Below are positions 38,633 through 48,118 of a stretch of 64,000 nt of DNA, piece after piece. Source of the DNA: JBOZRQ01 sp050789255 (GTDB taxonomy: Bacteria; Bacillota; Sulfobacillia; Symbiobacteriales; Symbiobacteriaceae); the NCBI GenBank assembly GCA_050789255.1, contig JBOZRQ010000046.1, positions 124,001 to 188,000 on the forward strand, in the 5' to 3' direction. The translations under genes and the position numbers were made by a program. The notes beneath the pieces were generated by a model. It saw only the letters and a program-made list of their open reading frames with translations, did not search any database and was not told where the DNA came from. How positions within the stretch are numbered: the first letter of the stretch is position 1; every line of letters begins with the position of its first letter.

Positions 38633-41467
38633 ATGCTAGCCAACAATCTCCCCCTGGTGGGGCGTGAGCCTGAGCAGGCCACCCTGCGGGCCGCCTTGGC
38701 TGAGGCCGCCGGTGGCCGTGGCCGACTGGTCTTGATCTCGGGCGAGGCGGGGGTCGGAAAGAGCACCCTGGTCGAACAGCTGGTAGAGGGGGCGGGCACC
38801 GCTGCGGTAGGCGTCGGTCGCTGCCCGGGCGCCGGCGAGACCGGGCCCCTGGGTCCATGGCTGGAGGCTGTCGCTACCCTTCAGTCCCGCGCTCGTGTGA
38901 TCTCCGCCCCTCCGGACGTGGCTCAGCCCACGGCCGGTCTCTCCTTGCGGCAGCGTGCACTGGAGCTGGCGGACTGGGCGCAGCAGTTCGGCACCCCGGT
39001 CCTTTTCATCCTCGAGGACATCCACTGGAGCGATCCGGCCTCCCTCGACCTGCTCAGGCAGATGGGCGCCGTCATCTCCCGGAGCCATGTGCTGATCATC
39101 GCGACCTATCGCTCGGACGAGATCCAGCGGGAGCACCCGCTGTGGACCCTGTTGCCCCAGTTGCTCCACGATGGCGCCATCACCCTGCCCGTCCATCGGC
39201 TCGACCCCGCGAGCGTGGACCTGCTGGTGCAGGGGGCTCTCGATTTGGCGGAGCCCAAGCGGCGGGAGCTGGCACGGGAGCTGCACCAGCGTACCGGCGG
39301 GCTGCCCTTGATGCTGCTCGAGCTGATCAAGTCAGCCCAGCGAAACGGAGGGACGCTGCCCGGAGAGGGAATGTTGCCCGGAACCGTGCTGCAAGCGATC
39401 GACCTGCGCCTTAGCCGCCTCTCGGCGAATGCGCTCCAGATGCTCACGGCAGCGGCCTTCATAGGAGAGCGCTTTTCGTACGCAGTGCTGGCAGCGGCGG
39501 TCGATCTGCACGAGGAGGTCCTGGCCGAGGGTCTGGAGCAGGCGATAGACCTGCATTTGGTCCGGAACCTGAGCGCCTTGGGCGACCTGTTTGAGTTCGA
39601 CCACGCCCTGGTGCGCGAGGCGCTGCTTGCCCGTCAGATCGCCCCCAGGCGGCGCCGCTGGCACATTCGCATCGCCGAGGCGCTAATGCGCTCAGTCCAG
39701 CCCGACCCGGATGCAGTGGCGCTCCATCTGTCCCGGGCGGACGACCCGCGGGCGGTGGAGTGGCTGCTCGCCTCCGGCGACCGCGCCCTCAAGCTGGGCG
39801 CCCTGGCGCAAGCTCGCTCGCAGTATGAGCGAGCGCTGCAACTGCTCCAGGGCCCGGACCGGCGGCGGGGCGAACTGCTGCTCAAACTGGCCCACACCAT
39901 GCGCTACCTGGCGCCCGGCCAGGCGCAGGCCTACCTGGAAGAGGCCCACGAGGCGGCGAGTGAGGCCGGCGACGCCGCTGTGCTGGTGTGGGTGAAGCAC
40001 TTTCAGGTGCTGCTTTCGGCGCCAGCGGGGGACACCAGGCTGCTCGCGCCCATGGAGCAGCTGGGCGCCGAGCAGGCGGCGCTCCTTGGCGACGCCCGGT
40101 ACCTGGACCTGGAGGCACAGCTCTTCGGGCAGCCCTGCGGATTTCCCCGCATCTCCGGGGAGCGGGCGCTGGTGTTGGCCCGGTCCGGTCGCTTCAAGGA
40201 GGCCATGGAGCTGTCCCGGGAGATTCGGGCCGTGGCCAATCCGGGACCGCACCTGGTCGATCTGACCTACGCTGAGCACTGGTACCCGCTGTGGACCGGC
40301 AACTATGCCGAGGCGACCCGCAGTCTGGCGGAGTCGCGGGACGCCAGGCTTCGGCTCAAGCAGTACCGCCTTGCGGCCTCCATGCAGTTCAGTCTGTACA
40401 CCCTGGTGGCAGCCTGCCGGGCTGACCAGCCGGAGGAGGTCGACGCCGCCGCTCAGGAGGTGGCCCGGCTGGACGCCCTGGCTGTTCAGCGTTCCGGGGA
40501 AGGCACCATGCGGGGAGACTTCTCCCCGCTGGGCTACCATCAGTTCCTGCGGGGCGACTGGGCCGGCGCCCGCCGCAACCTGCTGGAGTACTTCCGGGCG
40601 CACCCGGAGGATGACCGCGGGCAGCGACGCTGGGTCGCAGCGCAGCTGGCGCTGGCGCTTGACGACCTGGAGGAGATGCGCTTTGTCATTGAGGGATGTC
40701 CGCCTCACACACCGGACACTCCGCTGGGCATCTACTTCGCACAGATCAGCAGCCTGTGCTGGCGAGCCCAGCTCTACGTGGTCCGCGGGGAGCTCGCCCG
40801 GGCAAGAGCCTGGCTGGATGCTGCGGCGGCCGCCATCGCATCGATTCCGTCGGATGTCTGGGTGCCGGTCGTGCAGGTCACCCTGGCGTTCTATCACCAG
40901 GCAGCGGGGGATTTGGAGGCCGCACGGGACGCGGCCCTCAAGGCGGCGGCCAGCGCTGAGCGGATCGGCATGGTCAGTTTCGCAACCGAAGCGTACAGAC
41001 TTGCGGGGGAGACCCTCCTGCAGAGCGGTGCGACAGGCCTGGCTGAGCCGCACCTCCGGCGCGCCCTCGCCTTGGCCGAGCGGTGCCGCGTCCCCCTGGA
41101 GATCGGCCGGGCCCAGCTCGCCCTGGGGATCTGCCTGCGCGGGCAGGCCGAGGGTAGGGCTCTGCTGGAGGCCAGCCGGGAGACCCTAGCGCAGTTGGGC
41201 GCCTTGCGCTACCTGAAGCAGGCAGAGGCAGCCCTGGCCGCCATGGGCGAGGCGGCCGCCACCAGCCCGCAGAGCCCGCTGACGGCCCGGGAGCGGGAGA
41301 TCGCCCAACTGGTCGCACAGGGGCTGACGGACCGGGAGATCGGCGCCCGGCTGTTCATATCGCCCAAAACGGTCGACCGGCACCTGCGCAACATCTTCAC
41401 CAAGCTAGAGATCACAAACCGGAGCAGCCTGGTGGCCTACGCTGCCCGCAACGGGCTCCTGGGGTAA
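38633..41467 (+). CDS. AAA ATPase - TPR - LuxR transcriptional regulator
   Basis: A 944-residue signal-transduction ATPase of the MalT/LAL kind. Walker A is SGEAGVGKST (residues 36-45), Walker B LFILEDIHWSD (about 124-134). The sensor part follows (LIIATYRSDE). Residues 380-860 consist of helical TPR-like repeats, and the LuxR helix-turn-helix ends the protein: LTAREREIAQLVAQGLTDRE, then IGARLFISPKTVDRHLRNIF. ATP and a ligand or partner protein bound by the repeats would switch it to activate transcription. The start ATG 38633 has GGAG upstream. Followed by a terminator; its target is not evident, though the copper protein genes begin soon after. Confidence 0.92.
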   Translation: MLANNLPLVGREPEQATLRAALAEAAGGRGRLVLISGEAGVGKSTLVEQLVEGAGTAAVGVGRCPGAGETGPLGPWLEAVATLQSRARVISAPPDVAQPTAGLSLRQRALELADWAQQFGTPVLFILEDIHWSDPASLDLLRQMGAVISRSHVLIIATYRSDEIQREHPLWTLLPQLLHDGAITLPVHRLDPASVDLLVQGALDLAEPKRRELARELHQRTGGLPLMLLELIKSAQRNGGTLPGEGMLPGTVLQAIDLRLSRLSANALQMLTAAAFIGERFSYAVLAAAVDLHEEVLAEGLEQAIDLHLVRNLSALGDLFEFDHALVREALLARQIAPRRRRWHIRIAEALMRSVQPDPDAVALHLSRADDPRAVEWLLASGDRALKLGALAQARSQYERALQLLQGPDRRRGELLLKLAHTMRYLAPGQAQAYLEEAHEAASEAGDAAVLVWVKHFQVLLSAPAGDTRLLAPMEQLGAEQAALLGDARYLDLEAQLFGQPCGFPRISGERALVLARSGRFKEAMELSREIRAVANPGPHLVDLTYAEHWYPLWTGNYAEATRSLAESRDARLRLKQYRLAASMQFSLYTLVAACRADQPEEVDAAAQEVARLDALAVQRSGEGTMRGDFSPLGYHQFLRGDWAGARRNLLEYFRAHPEDDRGQRRWVAAQLALALDDLEEMRFVIEGCPPHTPDTPLGIYFAQISSLCWRAQLYVVRGELARARAWLDAAAAAIASIPSDVWVPVVQVTLAFYHQAAGDLEAARDAALKAAASAERIGMVSFATEAYRLAGETLLQSGATGLAEPHLRRALALAERCRVPLEIGRAQLALGICLRGQAEGRALLEASRETLAQLGALRYLKQAEAALAAMGEAAATSPQSPLTAREREIAQLVAQGLTDREIGARLFISPKTVDRHLRNIFTKLEITNRSSLVAYAARNGLLG

Positions 41468-41516
41468 TGGGGAGTTTTCTGTAGACCGGTTCGCCAACCG
41501 CATACCGAGCAAATGT

Positions 41517-41547
41517 GGGAGGACTCCGAATAGGTGTCCTCCCTTTT
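41517..41547 (+). terminator. Terminator after the LuxR-type gene
   Basis: GGGAGGAC and GTCCTCCC with an 11-base loop, then TTTTC. Confidence 0.85.
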
Positions 41548-41590
41548 CACTGGTAAGGTTGTCCTCGGACGACGGAGGTGACGATGGCAC

Positions 41591-42100
41591 ATGAGCGGTC
41601 TCAGAGCGGGTGAGGTTTTGAATCAGCGCTGGCAGCTGCACCGGGGCGCCCTGCTACAATTGCTCGACCGGCTCCCGGAGTCGGCCGGGGCCTTCCGGGT
41701 CTGGCCCGGCGGAATGTCGACGCTCCAGCTGGTCAACCACATCGCGGACCACGCCGCCGAGACGATCGGGCGGGCGTTCGGGAGCGAGGCGGCTGATCAG
41801 CAGGCGGCACTGAGTCTGGCAGAAGGGCGGAACCGGTTGCTGCTGCAGGCGGAACGGTTTGGCGCCGCCCTGGAGGCGCAGTCCGGCAAGGAGCTACTCC
41901 GGCTGGTGCAGGTGAAGCGACTGGGCATCACCGTGCCGGGCAGCGAGCTGATCTCGCTCCACATTCAGCATGAGGCTTACCACTGTGGCCAGCTTACCTA
42001 CCACGCTCGCATGTTGGCGATCGAGCCCCCGTACTACGTCCGTAATCTTTGGGTCTTCGCTCACAAGTTGAGCTGGACCGATTTCAGGGAGGAAGATTGA
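41591..42100 (+). CDS. DinB-like four-helix protein
   Basis: A 169-residue protein of the DinB/YfiT-like fold. Metal-ligand histidines are placed as in the family: NHIADHAAE in the second helix and LHIQHEAYHCGQLTYHARM in the fourth. Such proteins are metal-dependent thiol transferases or of unknown function. The ATG 41591 follows GGAGGTG by ten bases. The next gene, a plastocyanin, begins two bases after its stop, so it belongs to the copper operon. Confidence 0.85.
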   Translation: MSGLRAGEVLNQRWQLHRGALLQLLDRLPESAGAFRVWPGGMSTLQLVNHIADHAAETIGRAFGSEAADQQAALSLAEGRNRLLLQAERFGAALEAQSGKELLRLVQVKRLGITVPGSELISLHIQHEAYHCGQLTYHARMLAIEPPYYVRNLWVFAHKLSWTDFREED

Positions 42101-42102
42101 CA

Positions 42103-43446
42103 ATGCGTCGCGTCTCCAGTGTGATCCTCGCCACGTTGCTCCTGCTCCTCAACGTGACCCCGGCCCTGGCCCACAGCGTGATCTCGCTGCCCCCCGGTCC
42201 GATGCCGACCCTGCCCGAGGTGAAGAGCTACAAGGTGAGCCTGGGCCGCCAGACCCTGGATGGCACCGCCGTGCTCCACAACCAGGTCTTCCCCGGAACC
42301 ATCTACGTAAACGAAGGCGAGACCGTTACCTTCGTCAACGAGAGCATGGCCCCCCACACCGTCACCTTCCTGGGCGACCGTGACCCGAAGACCCTGACCG
42401 AACCTGAACTCGTGGCTCCGACCCGGCCCAGCGGCGCCGCTTATACCGGCGGGTTCTTCAGCAGCGGCATCCTCGAATTCACCCAGCCTTTCGCACTCAG
42501 CTTCTCAAAGGTTGGCATCTACAACTTCATTTGCGCCCTGCACCCTGGTATGGGCGGCACCGTGGTCGTGCTCCCCAAGGGTACCCCGGTTCCCAGCGCC
42601 GAGCAGCAGGCCGCCGCTGACCAGGCCGCCTTCGCCCACAACGCCCACGTTGGTCATGTGCTGGACACCGCCGCGAAGCAGGCCCCGGCCCGCGTGCACA
42701 ACGCTGACGGCACCACCACCTGGACCGTGAACATGGGCGCCAGCGGCAACATGGCGGAGACCATGGCCTTCTACCCGTCCACCCTCCGAATCCGTGTGGG
42801 CGACACCGTCCAGTTCCACCTCGACACCCAGATGGAGGCCCACAGTGCGTCGGTAAACCGCCCTGAGAACGTCTACCTGTTCGGTGATGGCCCGCTGGGA
42901 CTGAACCCTGTGCTCTTTGCCCCCGCCGGCGACGGTACGGTTGACGGCAACGCCGAGTTCGATGGCACCGGCCTCGTCCTCCCTGGCATGCCTGATGCCA
43001 AGCTTGTCTTCACCAAGGCGGGGGTCTATCACATCCACTGCGACCTGCATGACGCCCTCGGCATGACCATGACGATCACCGTCGTCGAGAAGGATGCGGT
43101 CGATCTCTTCCTGGGCGATAAGCTCGTGGAGGACGCCCAGCTCAAGAACGGCGTAATCTTCGCCCCGGTCCGGGCCGTGGCCGACCTGCTGGGCGCCAAG
43201 CTCACCTGGAACGCCGCTGCAGGTGTCGCCACCGTGACCACGGACGGCCAGGAGCACCATTGCCATGACTGCGGCTCCGCTCGGGTCGTCGTGAACGGCC
43301 AGCCGCTCGCCGCCGGTGACCTGGTCTTCATCGAGAACGGCCGCATGTACGCTCCCGCCGTGGCATGGGCTGCGATCCTGGGCGGCACTACACAGTACGA
43401 TGCTGACGCCGGCGTGCTCCGACTGAGCCTCCAGGCGGCGAAGTAA
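42103..43446 (+). CDS. Secreted double-plastocyanin protein with copper amine oxidase N-domain
   Basis: A 447-residue exported protein. Signal peptide 1-23 (ends ALA). Two cupredoxin domains each keep the four type-1 copper ligands: His85, Cys144, His147, Met150 in the first (FICALHPGM) and His247, Cys313, His316, Met321 in the second (IHCDLHDALGM). Residues 335-447 are a copper amine oxidase N-terminal-like domain (VRAVADLLGAKLTWN) with an inserted HHCHDC that could bind metal. It would act as an extracellular electron carrier, probably with the multicopper oxidase encoded one base later. Ribosome site GGGAGGAAG. Confidence 0.92.
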   Translation: MRRVSSVILATLLLLLNVTPALAHSVISLPPGPMPTLPEVKSYKVSLGRQTLDGTAVLHNQVFPGTIYVNEGETVTFVNESMAPHTVTFLGDRDPKTLTEPELVAPTRPSGAAYTGGFFSSGILEFTQPFALSFSKVGIYNFICALHPGMGGTVVVLPKGTPVPSAEQQAAADQAAFAHNAHVGHVLDTAAKQAPARVHNADGTTTWTVNMGASGNMAETMAFYPSTLRIRVGDTVQFHLDTQMEAHSASVNRPENVYLFGDGPLGLNPVLFAPAGDGTVDGNAEFDGTGLVLPGMPDAKLVFTKAGVYHIHCDLHDALGMTMTITVVEKDAVDLFLGDKLVEDAQLKNGVIFAPVRAVADLLGAKLTWNAAAGVATVTTDGQEHHCHDCGSARVVVNGQPLAAGDLVFIENGRMYAPAVAWAAILGGTTQYDADAGVLRLSLQAAK

Positions 43447-43447
43447 G

Positions 43448-44737
43448 ATGCTGCTGCGGACGATCGCAGGCGCCTGCCTGGCCGTCTTTCTCCTGACGGC
43501 CTGGCTGGCGCCGGCCCAGACACCGGCGGCAGGGCAGCCGGGGGTCAAGGAGTTCCGGATCTACGCCACCGACGGTTGGGTGACCATGCCCGACGGCGCC
43601 CGCGTCTACATTTGGGGTTTCTCCGACAAGGACCAGAAGGGGAGCGCCACGCTGCCCGGCCCGTCGATCCGGGTGAACCAGGGCGACCGGGTGCGGATCA
43701 CGCTGACCAATATCGGCCTCGCCGAGCAGAGCGGCGCCCAGCCCAACCACACCATCCATCTGCACGGCCTGGACGTCGACCAGGCCAACGACGGGGTGGG
43801 GCACACCAGCCACGAGGTGCCCTACGGACAGAGCCAGACCTATGAGTTTACGGCGGACTACGCCGGAACCTACTGGTACCACTGCCACGTCGACCCCACA
43901 GAACACATCCAGATGGGAATGTACGGGGCGATCGTGGTGATGCCCCCGGGCGGACAAAAACGCGCATACCCGGGCGGCCCGGCCTTTGACCGGGAGGTAA
44001 CCCTGGTGCTCTCCGAGATCGACCCGACCTGGCATCAGTCCGTATACGACCGCAAGCCCTATGATCGGACCGAGTACCGCCCGCGCTATTGGGTGATCAA
44101 CGGCAAGGCGGCCCCCGAGTTGATGTCCGACATAGGCAGCGTGGTGCAGGGCGAGGTGGGGGAGCGGATCCTGGTCAGACTGATCAATGCGGGCTATCAG
44201 TGGCATGCCATGCACATGCACGGCTTCCATTTCGATGTGATCGCTTCCGACGGCCGCCCGCTGCCGGCGCCGTGGTCCAAAGATACACTTAGCATAGGCC
44301 CGGCCGAGCGGTATGACCTGCTGGTGACACTAAATCAAAAGGGCGCCTACCCGTTCCACGACCACAACGAGATCGCTGTGACCAACAACGGCGCCAGCGG
44401 CGGCGGGATGCACACCATGGTATACGCCGGGCAGCCCATTCCAGCGCCGCAAGCCCATGCCGAGGAACACCACCACGCCGAGAGCGTCGGGGAAACCAAC
44501 GTCACCATGCGCGCTTCGCTCTTTCAGCCCTCGGTGGTCAACGTGAGGGCAGGCCAGAAGGTCAGTTGGGTCAACCAGGATCTGACCGCCCACAACATCA
44601 ACGGCAACGGCTGGTCCAGCGGTACCGTCGGCTACGGTCAGCAGTACAGCCGCACCTTTGATCAGCCAGGCACCTACGACATCTGGTGCAGTTTGCATGC
44701 GACCATGGTTGGCCAGGTTGTGGTTGCAAGGCAGTAG
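43448..44737 (+). CDS. Multicopper oxidase fused to plastocyanin
   Basis: A 429-residue exported protein. Signal segment 5-25. Two cupredoxin domains (35-165 and 185-330) carry the multicopper motifs HTIHLHG (101-107), YWYHCH (142-147) with H153 and M156/158, HMHGFHF (256-262) and FHDHNE (303-308). After a His-rich linker (HAEEHHH, 337-343) comes a third plastocyanin-like domain, residues 348-429, with ligands His382, Cys414, His417, Met420. The layout is that of nitrite reductase or two-domain laccase-like proteins with a built-in electron donor. Substrate unknown: copper, metal ions, phenols or nitrite. Confidence 0.9.
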   Translation: MLLRTIAGACLAVFLLTAWLAPAQTPAAGQPGVKEFRIYATDGWVTMPDGARVYIWGFSDKDQKGSATLPGPSIRVNQGDRVRITLTNIGLAEQSGAQPNHTIHLHGLDVDQANDGVGHTSHEVPYGQSQTYEFTADYAGTYWYHCHVDPTEHIQMGMYGAIVVMPPGGQKRAYPGGPAFDREVTLVLSEIDPTWHQSVYDRKPYDRTEYRPRYWVINGKAAPELMSDIGSVVQGEVGERILVRLINAGYQWHAMHMHGFHFDVIASDGRPLPAPWSKDTLSIGPAERYDLLVTLNQKGAYPFHDHNEIAVTNNGASGGGMHTMVYAGQPIPAPQAHAEEHHHAESVGETNVTMRASLFQPSVVNVRAGQKVSWVNQDLTAHNINGNGWSSGTVGYGQQYSRTFDQPGTYDIWCSLHATMVGQVVVARQ

Positions 44738-44741
44738 TTCA

Positions 44742-44778
44742 CCCCGGGAGGCAGTCAGCCGCTGCTCCCGGGGTTTTT
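44742..44778 (+). terminator. Terminator of the copper protein operon
   Basis: CCCCGGGAG and CTCCCGGGG, then TTTTT. Confidence 0.9.
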
Positions 44779-44908
44779 CGGCCACCAGGGCGCCCCCGAA
44801 TTTCCTGCCAGCGTCAAGGCACGGCACCCTCGCACGCCGAATCAGGTGGGAGACGGCCCTCCGCCCAGGGGGGCCGTTGGCGTCGAGCACATCATTGGGG
44901 GAGTGCAT

Positions 44909-46030
44909 ATGCGAAGGTGGTTGGTCCTCTTGTTGGCTCCGGTTCTGGCCCTTGCAGCGGGAGTTCCCAGGGCAAACGCGGCCGGCGACGTCATACGGCC
45001 CCCGGTCATTATCACACCCGGGATTCCGGTTCCCACCGAGACGCCCGTCGCTTTCGGCGCGATTGCGAACCGGTACACGAACGTGGACCCGTCCACGGTC
45101 TTCGATCTGAACGGCGATCTGGTCGGCGATGTGCAGATCAGTTCGACCACCGTTTCCGGGCGCAATGGCACCCGGGTAAGACTGGTGACTCCCGCGGCGC
45201 TTAACCTGGATACGGTGAACACTGTGCCCACGCTCGGGTATACAGCTACGGCGGACTTGCAGCTCAGTCGGGTCTACCTGGCCCAGATTCCGGGCGGGGG
45301 GTACGCCAAGTTCATGGTCTTGCAGGCTAGCCCCAAGGTGACCATCTGGTTCCATTTCGGCCTGCCCACGACCAGCGTGCTGCAGGCTGACGGCAAGGAC
45401 AGCCACGCCGTGCTGACATGGGACCCCCTACCCGACGCAGCCGTGGGCTATAACGTGTACCGCTACGAGGTGGACGGTAACTCTTACACCGTCACCCAAC
45501 TGAACGACTTTACCGTGCAGGGCACGACCTTTACGGACGAAACGGCCAAGAACCGCTACTATCTGTGGGTGGTGCAGGCCGTGAAGGCGAACGGCTCCCC
45601 GGGCGCCACCACCACCGTCGCACCCGCCACCGTGCAGCCCAAGGCCTACAACCTCAAGATCAGCTTGACCCCGCCCGGCGCCAAGCTGAACGACGTCAAC
45701 GTGGTTCTCGCAACCAACCCGGTGATCAAGCACGGGCGGTTGATGGTGCCGGCTTCGCTGCTCACGCAGACCGGCACCAAGGTGACGGTCAACGCCGAAA
45801 CGGGGGGCGTGACGCTGGTGCGGCGCATGGAGTCTACCACCTACACCGTGGTCATGTCAGTGGAAAGCACCGAGTATACCTGGAACGGCACCAAGTACGA
45901 GACGGATGTGCAGCCGTACATGCAGGGCGCCGAGGTCATGGTGCCGATCCGGACGGTCGCCCCGATCCTGGGCCTTGGGCTCACCTTCAATTCTGCGGAT
46001 ATGACCGCAACGCTGCAGTGGTACGAGTAA
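44909..46030 (+). CDS. Secreted protein with FN3-like and copper amine oxidase-N-like domains
   Basis: A 373-residue exported protein from ATG 44909 (GGGGGAG upstream). Signal peptide 1-24 (LVLLLAPVLALAAGVPRANA). Residues 30-150 form an unrecognised beta domain, 150-235 an FN3-like domain (HAVLTWDPLPDAAVGYNVYR on to YYLWVVQAV) and 265-373 two half-repeats like the copper amine oxidase N-domain (GRLMVPASLL, EVMVPIRTVAPILGLGLTFN). Such modules are used as cell-surface or wall proteins in Bacillota. No catalytic motif. Confidence 0.8.
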   Translation: MRRWLVLLLAPVLALAAGVPRANAAGDVIRPPVIITPGIPVPTETPVAFGAIANRYTNVDPSTVFDLNGDLVGDVQISSTTVSGRNGTRVRLVTPAALNLDTVNTVPTLGYTATADLQLSRVYLAQIPGGGYAKFMVLQASPKVTIWFHFGLPTTSVLQADGKDSHAVLTWDPLPDAAVGYNVYRYEVDGNSYTVTQLNDFTVQGTTFTDETAKNRYYLWVVQAVKANGSPGATTTVAPATVQPKAYNLKISLTPPGAKLNDVNVVLATNPVIKHGRLMVPASLLTQTGTKVTVNAETGGVTLVRRMESTTYTVVMSVESTEYTWNGTKYETDVQPYMQGAEVMVPIRTVAPILGLGLTFNSADMTATLQWYE

Positions 46031-46165
46031 CCATGGCCGACGAGGAGCGGTGCGGGTCGTAATCTTTGTTACTCTTCCACAAAGGCGCCTGGTGGTCAGC
46101 CGGAGAAGCCCACGCACGCGGTGCTGATTCAACCAGATACTTGTGTGGAAGGGAGTTTTCGGACG

Positions 46166-46951
46166 ATGAAACGGATCTTCGACCTGTCCCAACCCCTCAA
46201 CCAGGACTGCTCCTTCTGGCCCTTTTACCCCCCGTTTGAGGTCAAGTACATCAAGCGCAAGTCCGAGCATGGCGTCAATGCGCAGTACATCATGACCTCC
46301 AACCATATGGGCACCCACCTCGACGCCCCCCGCCACTTTGTCACCGCCGGCAAGACGATCGATGAGATTCCTGTGGAATGGCTGTACGGCCCGGGCGTCA
46401 TCGTCGACCTGAGCGATGCGCTTGACGAGCTCGACGTCTTCACGCCGGAGATGATCGAGGAGCGGGTCGAGGTGCGGGAGGGCGACATTCTCTTCATCCA
46501 CACCGGCTGGCACAAGTACGCCCAGTTCGGCGAGACCCCGGACGAGGAGAAGTACATCCACCGGCACCCGGGCCCGCACTTCAGCATCTGCGAGTGGCTG
46601 CTGAAGAAGAAGATCCACGTCTGGGGCGTCGACATGATCTCCACCGACCACCCCATGAACCTGCCCATCGGCCGGTTCCTGGGCGCCGGCGGCCTGAACC
46701 ACTACCAGAAGGTGCGGGCCAAGTGCGAGTCCAAGTTCGGCGACAAGCTGCCCGAGATGTTCCCGGATATGGCCTACCAGCTCACCCACAACGCCCTGTT
46801 CCCCCACGACTGCATGCACGTGGAGAACCTGGGCGGCAGCATTGGCCGCAAGGAGCTCCTCAACCGCCGCATCACCCTCGGGGTGTTCCCGTGGATGTTC
46901 AAGGGCGGCGAGGCAGCCTTCTGCCGGGCGGTGGCCTGGCTCGACGACTAG
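46166..46951 (+). CDS. Metal-dependent cyclase / kynurenine formamidase-like hydrolase
   Basis: A 261-residue enzyme of the cyclase family (KynB, DUF2 type). The metal motif HxGTHxDxPxH is present as HMGTHLDAPRH (about residues 48-58). Further family blocks are DLSQPLNQDCSFWP, GVDMISTDHPMNL and HDCMHVENLGG near the end. Members hydrolyse amides such as formylkynurenine or related cyclic amides; the substrate here is unknown, and no tryptophan-catabolic genes are nearby. Start ATG 46166 with GGAAGGGAG upstream. Ends in a strong terminator. Confidence 0.88.
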   Translation: MKRIFDLSQPLNQDCSFWPFYPPFEVKYIKRKSEHGVNAQYIMTSNHMGTHLDAPRHFVTAGKTIDEIPVEWLYGPGVIVDLSDALDELDVFTPEMIEERVEVREGDILFIHTGWHKYAQFGETPDEEKYIHRHPGPHFSICEWLLKKKIHVWGVDMISTDHPMNLPIGRFLGAGGLNHYQKVRAKCESKFGDKLPEMFPDMAYQLTHNALFPHDCMHVENLGGSIGRKELLNRRITLGVFPWMFKGGEAAFCRAVAWLDD

Positions 46952-46963
46952 CTTTCACGCAGC

Positions 46964-47003
46964 AAACGGGGTGGCGTCCAATCACGGGCGCCACCCCGTT
47001 TTT
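46964..47003 (+). terminator. Terminator after the cyclase gene
   Basis: AACGGGGTGGCG and CGCCACCCCGTT with a 12-base loop, then TTTT. Confidence 0.9.
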
Positions 47004-47020
47004 GATAGGGAGTGGTCACT

Positions 47021-48082
47021 GTGCAGGTCTGCAGGCGAATGGTGGAGGCGGAGGCGCAGTACATCGTCTCGCGACAGACAGCGTCGCAGGACCCGCAGAC
47101 AGACGGGTTCATCTTCCATACAGCCGACGCCATGGTGCCGTACTTTGCGACCCAGGCGGCCACCGCACTCGCCCTGACCCGGGCGCCGAAATGGCTTCCC
47201 GCCGTCGAGCGGTACATGGCGTGGCATTTTCGCCACCTCAACTGGCCGGATGAGCTTGGGCTCTACGGAACCACCTACGACTACAAGCAGGTGGGAGGGG
47301 CATGGCAGCCCGACCTGGCGGTGCGGACCGGCAAATCGAAGCACTACTATGACTCTGTGGATTCCTACGCAGCGACCTTTATCACCCTGCTCCGAGCCTA
47401 TGTCGCCTCCGGCGGAGATGCTGGGCGGCTAACCGCACATCGGCGCCAGATCGAGGCTGTGGCAGAGCTCATGATCCAGATGATGGACCCTGCCGACGGC
47501 TTGACGATTGCCAAGCCCACCTACGCTGTGAAGTACCTGATGGACAACTGCGAGGTCTACAAGGGGCTCCGGGACGCTGCCTGGCTCTTCCAGGAGGTCT
47601 TTGCGGACCCGGGCAACGGGGTCCGCTTCCATGAGGCGGCTGAGCGCAACCGGCAGGGAATCCTGACCGGCCTTGCCGACGGGCCGGATTTCCTGATGTA
47701 CAAAGTGGGCAAGAAACGTGGCCGCCCGACTTGGACCCAGTGGTATCCGGACGTGGTGGCGCAGCTCTTCCCCGTGATCTTCGGGGTGGTTGCCCCGGGA
47801 GACCCCCGGGCGGAACGAGGATACGCCCGGCTAGGCGAGGGGTTCCCGCAGTGGCACACCTTCGGATCGGCACACACTGCCCACGCACCGTGGGCGCTGG
47901 TAGCCTATGCGGGCGCCGTGCTTGGCAAGGTGGAGGATGTGCAGCGATACCGGCAATCGGCTGAGGCGGTCTACATCTCCACAGGGCGTCCCTCGCCGTG
48001 GAACGTGGCGGAGTCCGCCTGGTTCCTAATGACCAACCTGCACATGGACTACTCGGCAGCGGGCTGGCGCGGCTACCCGTAA
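47021..48082 (+). CDS. Predicted alpha/alpha-toroid protein, glycosidase-like
   Basis: A 353-residue cytosolic protein from GTG 47021, placed eight bases after AGGGAG. It is helical, Trp/Tyr-rich and has repeat-like pairs typical of six-hairpin glycosidases: FRHLNWPDELGLYGTTYDYK, SKHYYDSVDSYAATFITLL, YPDVVAQLFPVIFGV and HTAHAPWALVAYAGAV. No signal peptide. Acidic residues in DSVDSY could be catalytic, but I cannot prove an activity. It stands alone between two terminators. Confidence 0.7.
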   Translation: MQVCRRMVEAEAQYIVSRQTASQDPQTDGFIFHTADAMVPYFATQAATALALTRAPKWLPAVERYMAWHFRHLNWPDELGLYGTTYDYKQVGGAWQPDLAVRTGKSKHYYDSVDSYAATFITLLRAYVASGGDAGRLTAHRRQIEAVAELMIQMMDPADGLTIAKPTYAVKYLMDNCEVYKGLRDAAWLFQEVFADPGNGVRFHEAAERNRQGILTGLADGPDFLMYKVGKKRGRPTWTQWYPDVVAQLFPVIFGVVAPGDPRAERGYARLGEGFPQWHTFGSAHTAHAPWALVAYAGAVLGKVEDVQRYRQSAEAVYISTGRPSPWNVAESAWFLMTNLHMDYSAAGWRGYP

Positions 48083-48090
48083 ACGTCAGA

Positions 48091-48112
48091 GGCACCCCGC
48101 CGGGGGTGCCTC
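48091..48112. terminator. Bidirectional terminator
   Basis: GGCACCCC and GGGGTGCC with a four-base loop, between two convergent genes. Confidence 0.7.
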
Positions 48113-48118
48113 GCCGTA

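Noticed and set aside
39692..41053. Open frame of 453 codons on the minus strand
   Set aside because: Antisense shadow of the LuxR-type regulator.
46031..46165. Possible ZTP or cobalamin riboswitch before the cyclase gene
   Set aside because: Only short pieces (GGGTCGT, CGCCTGG) resemble the ZTP motif, and the spacing is too short.
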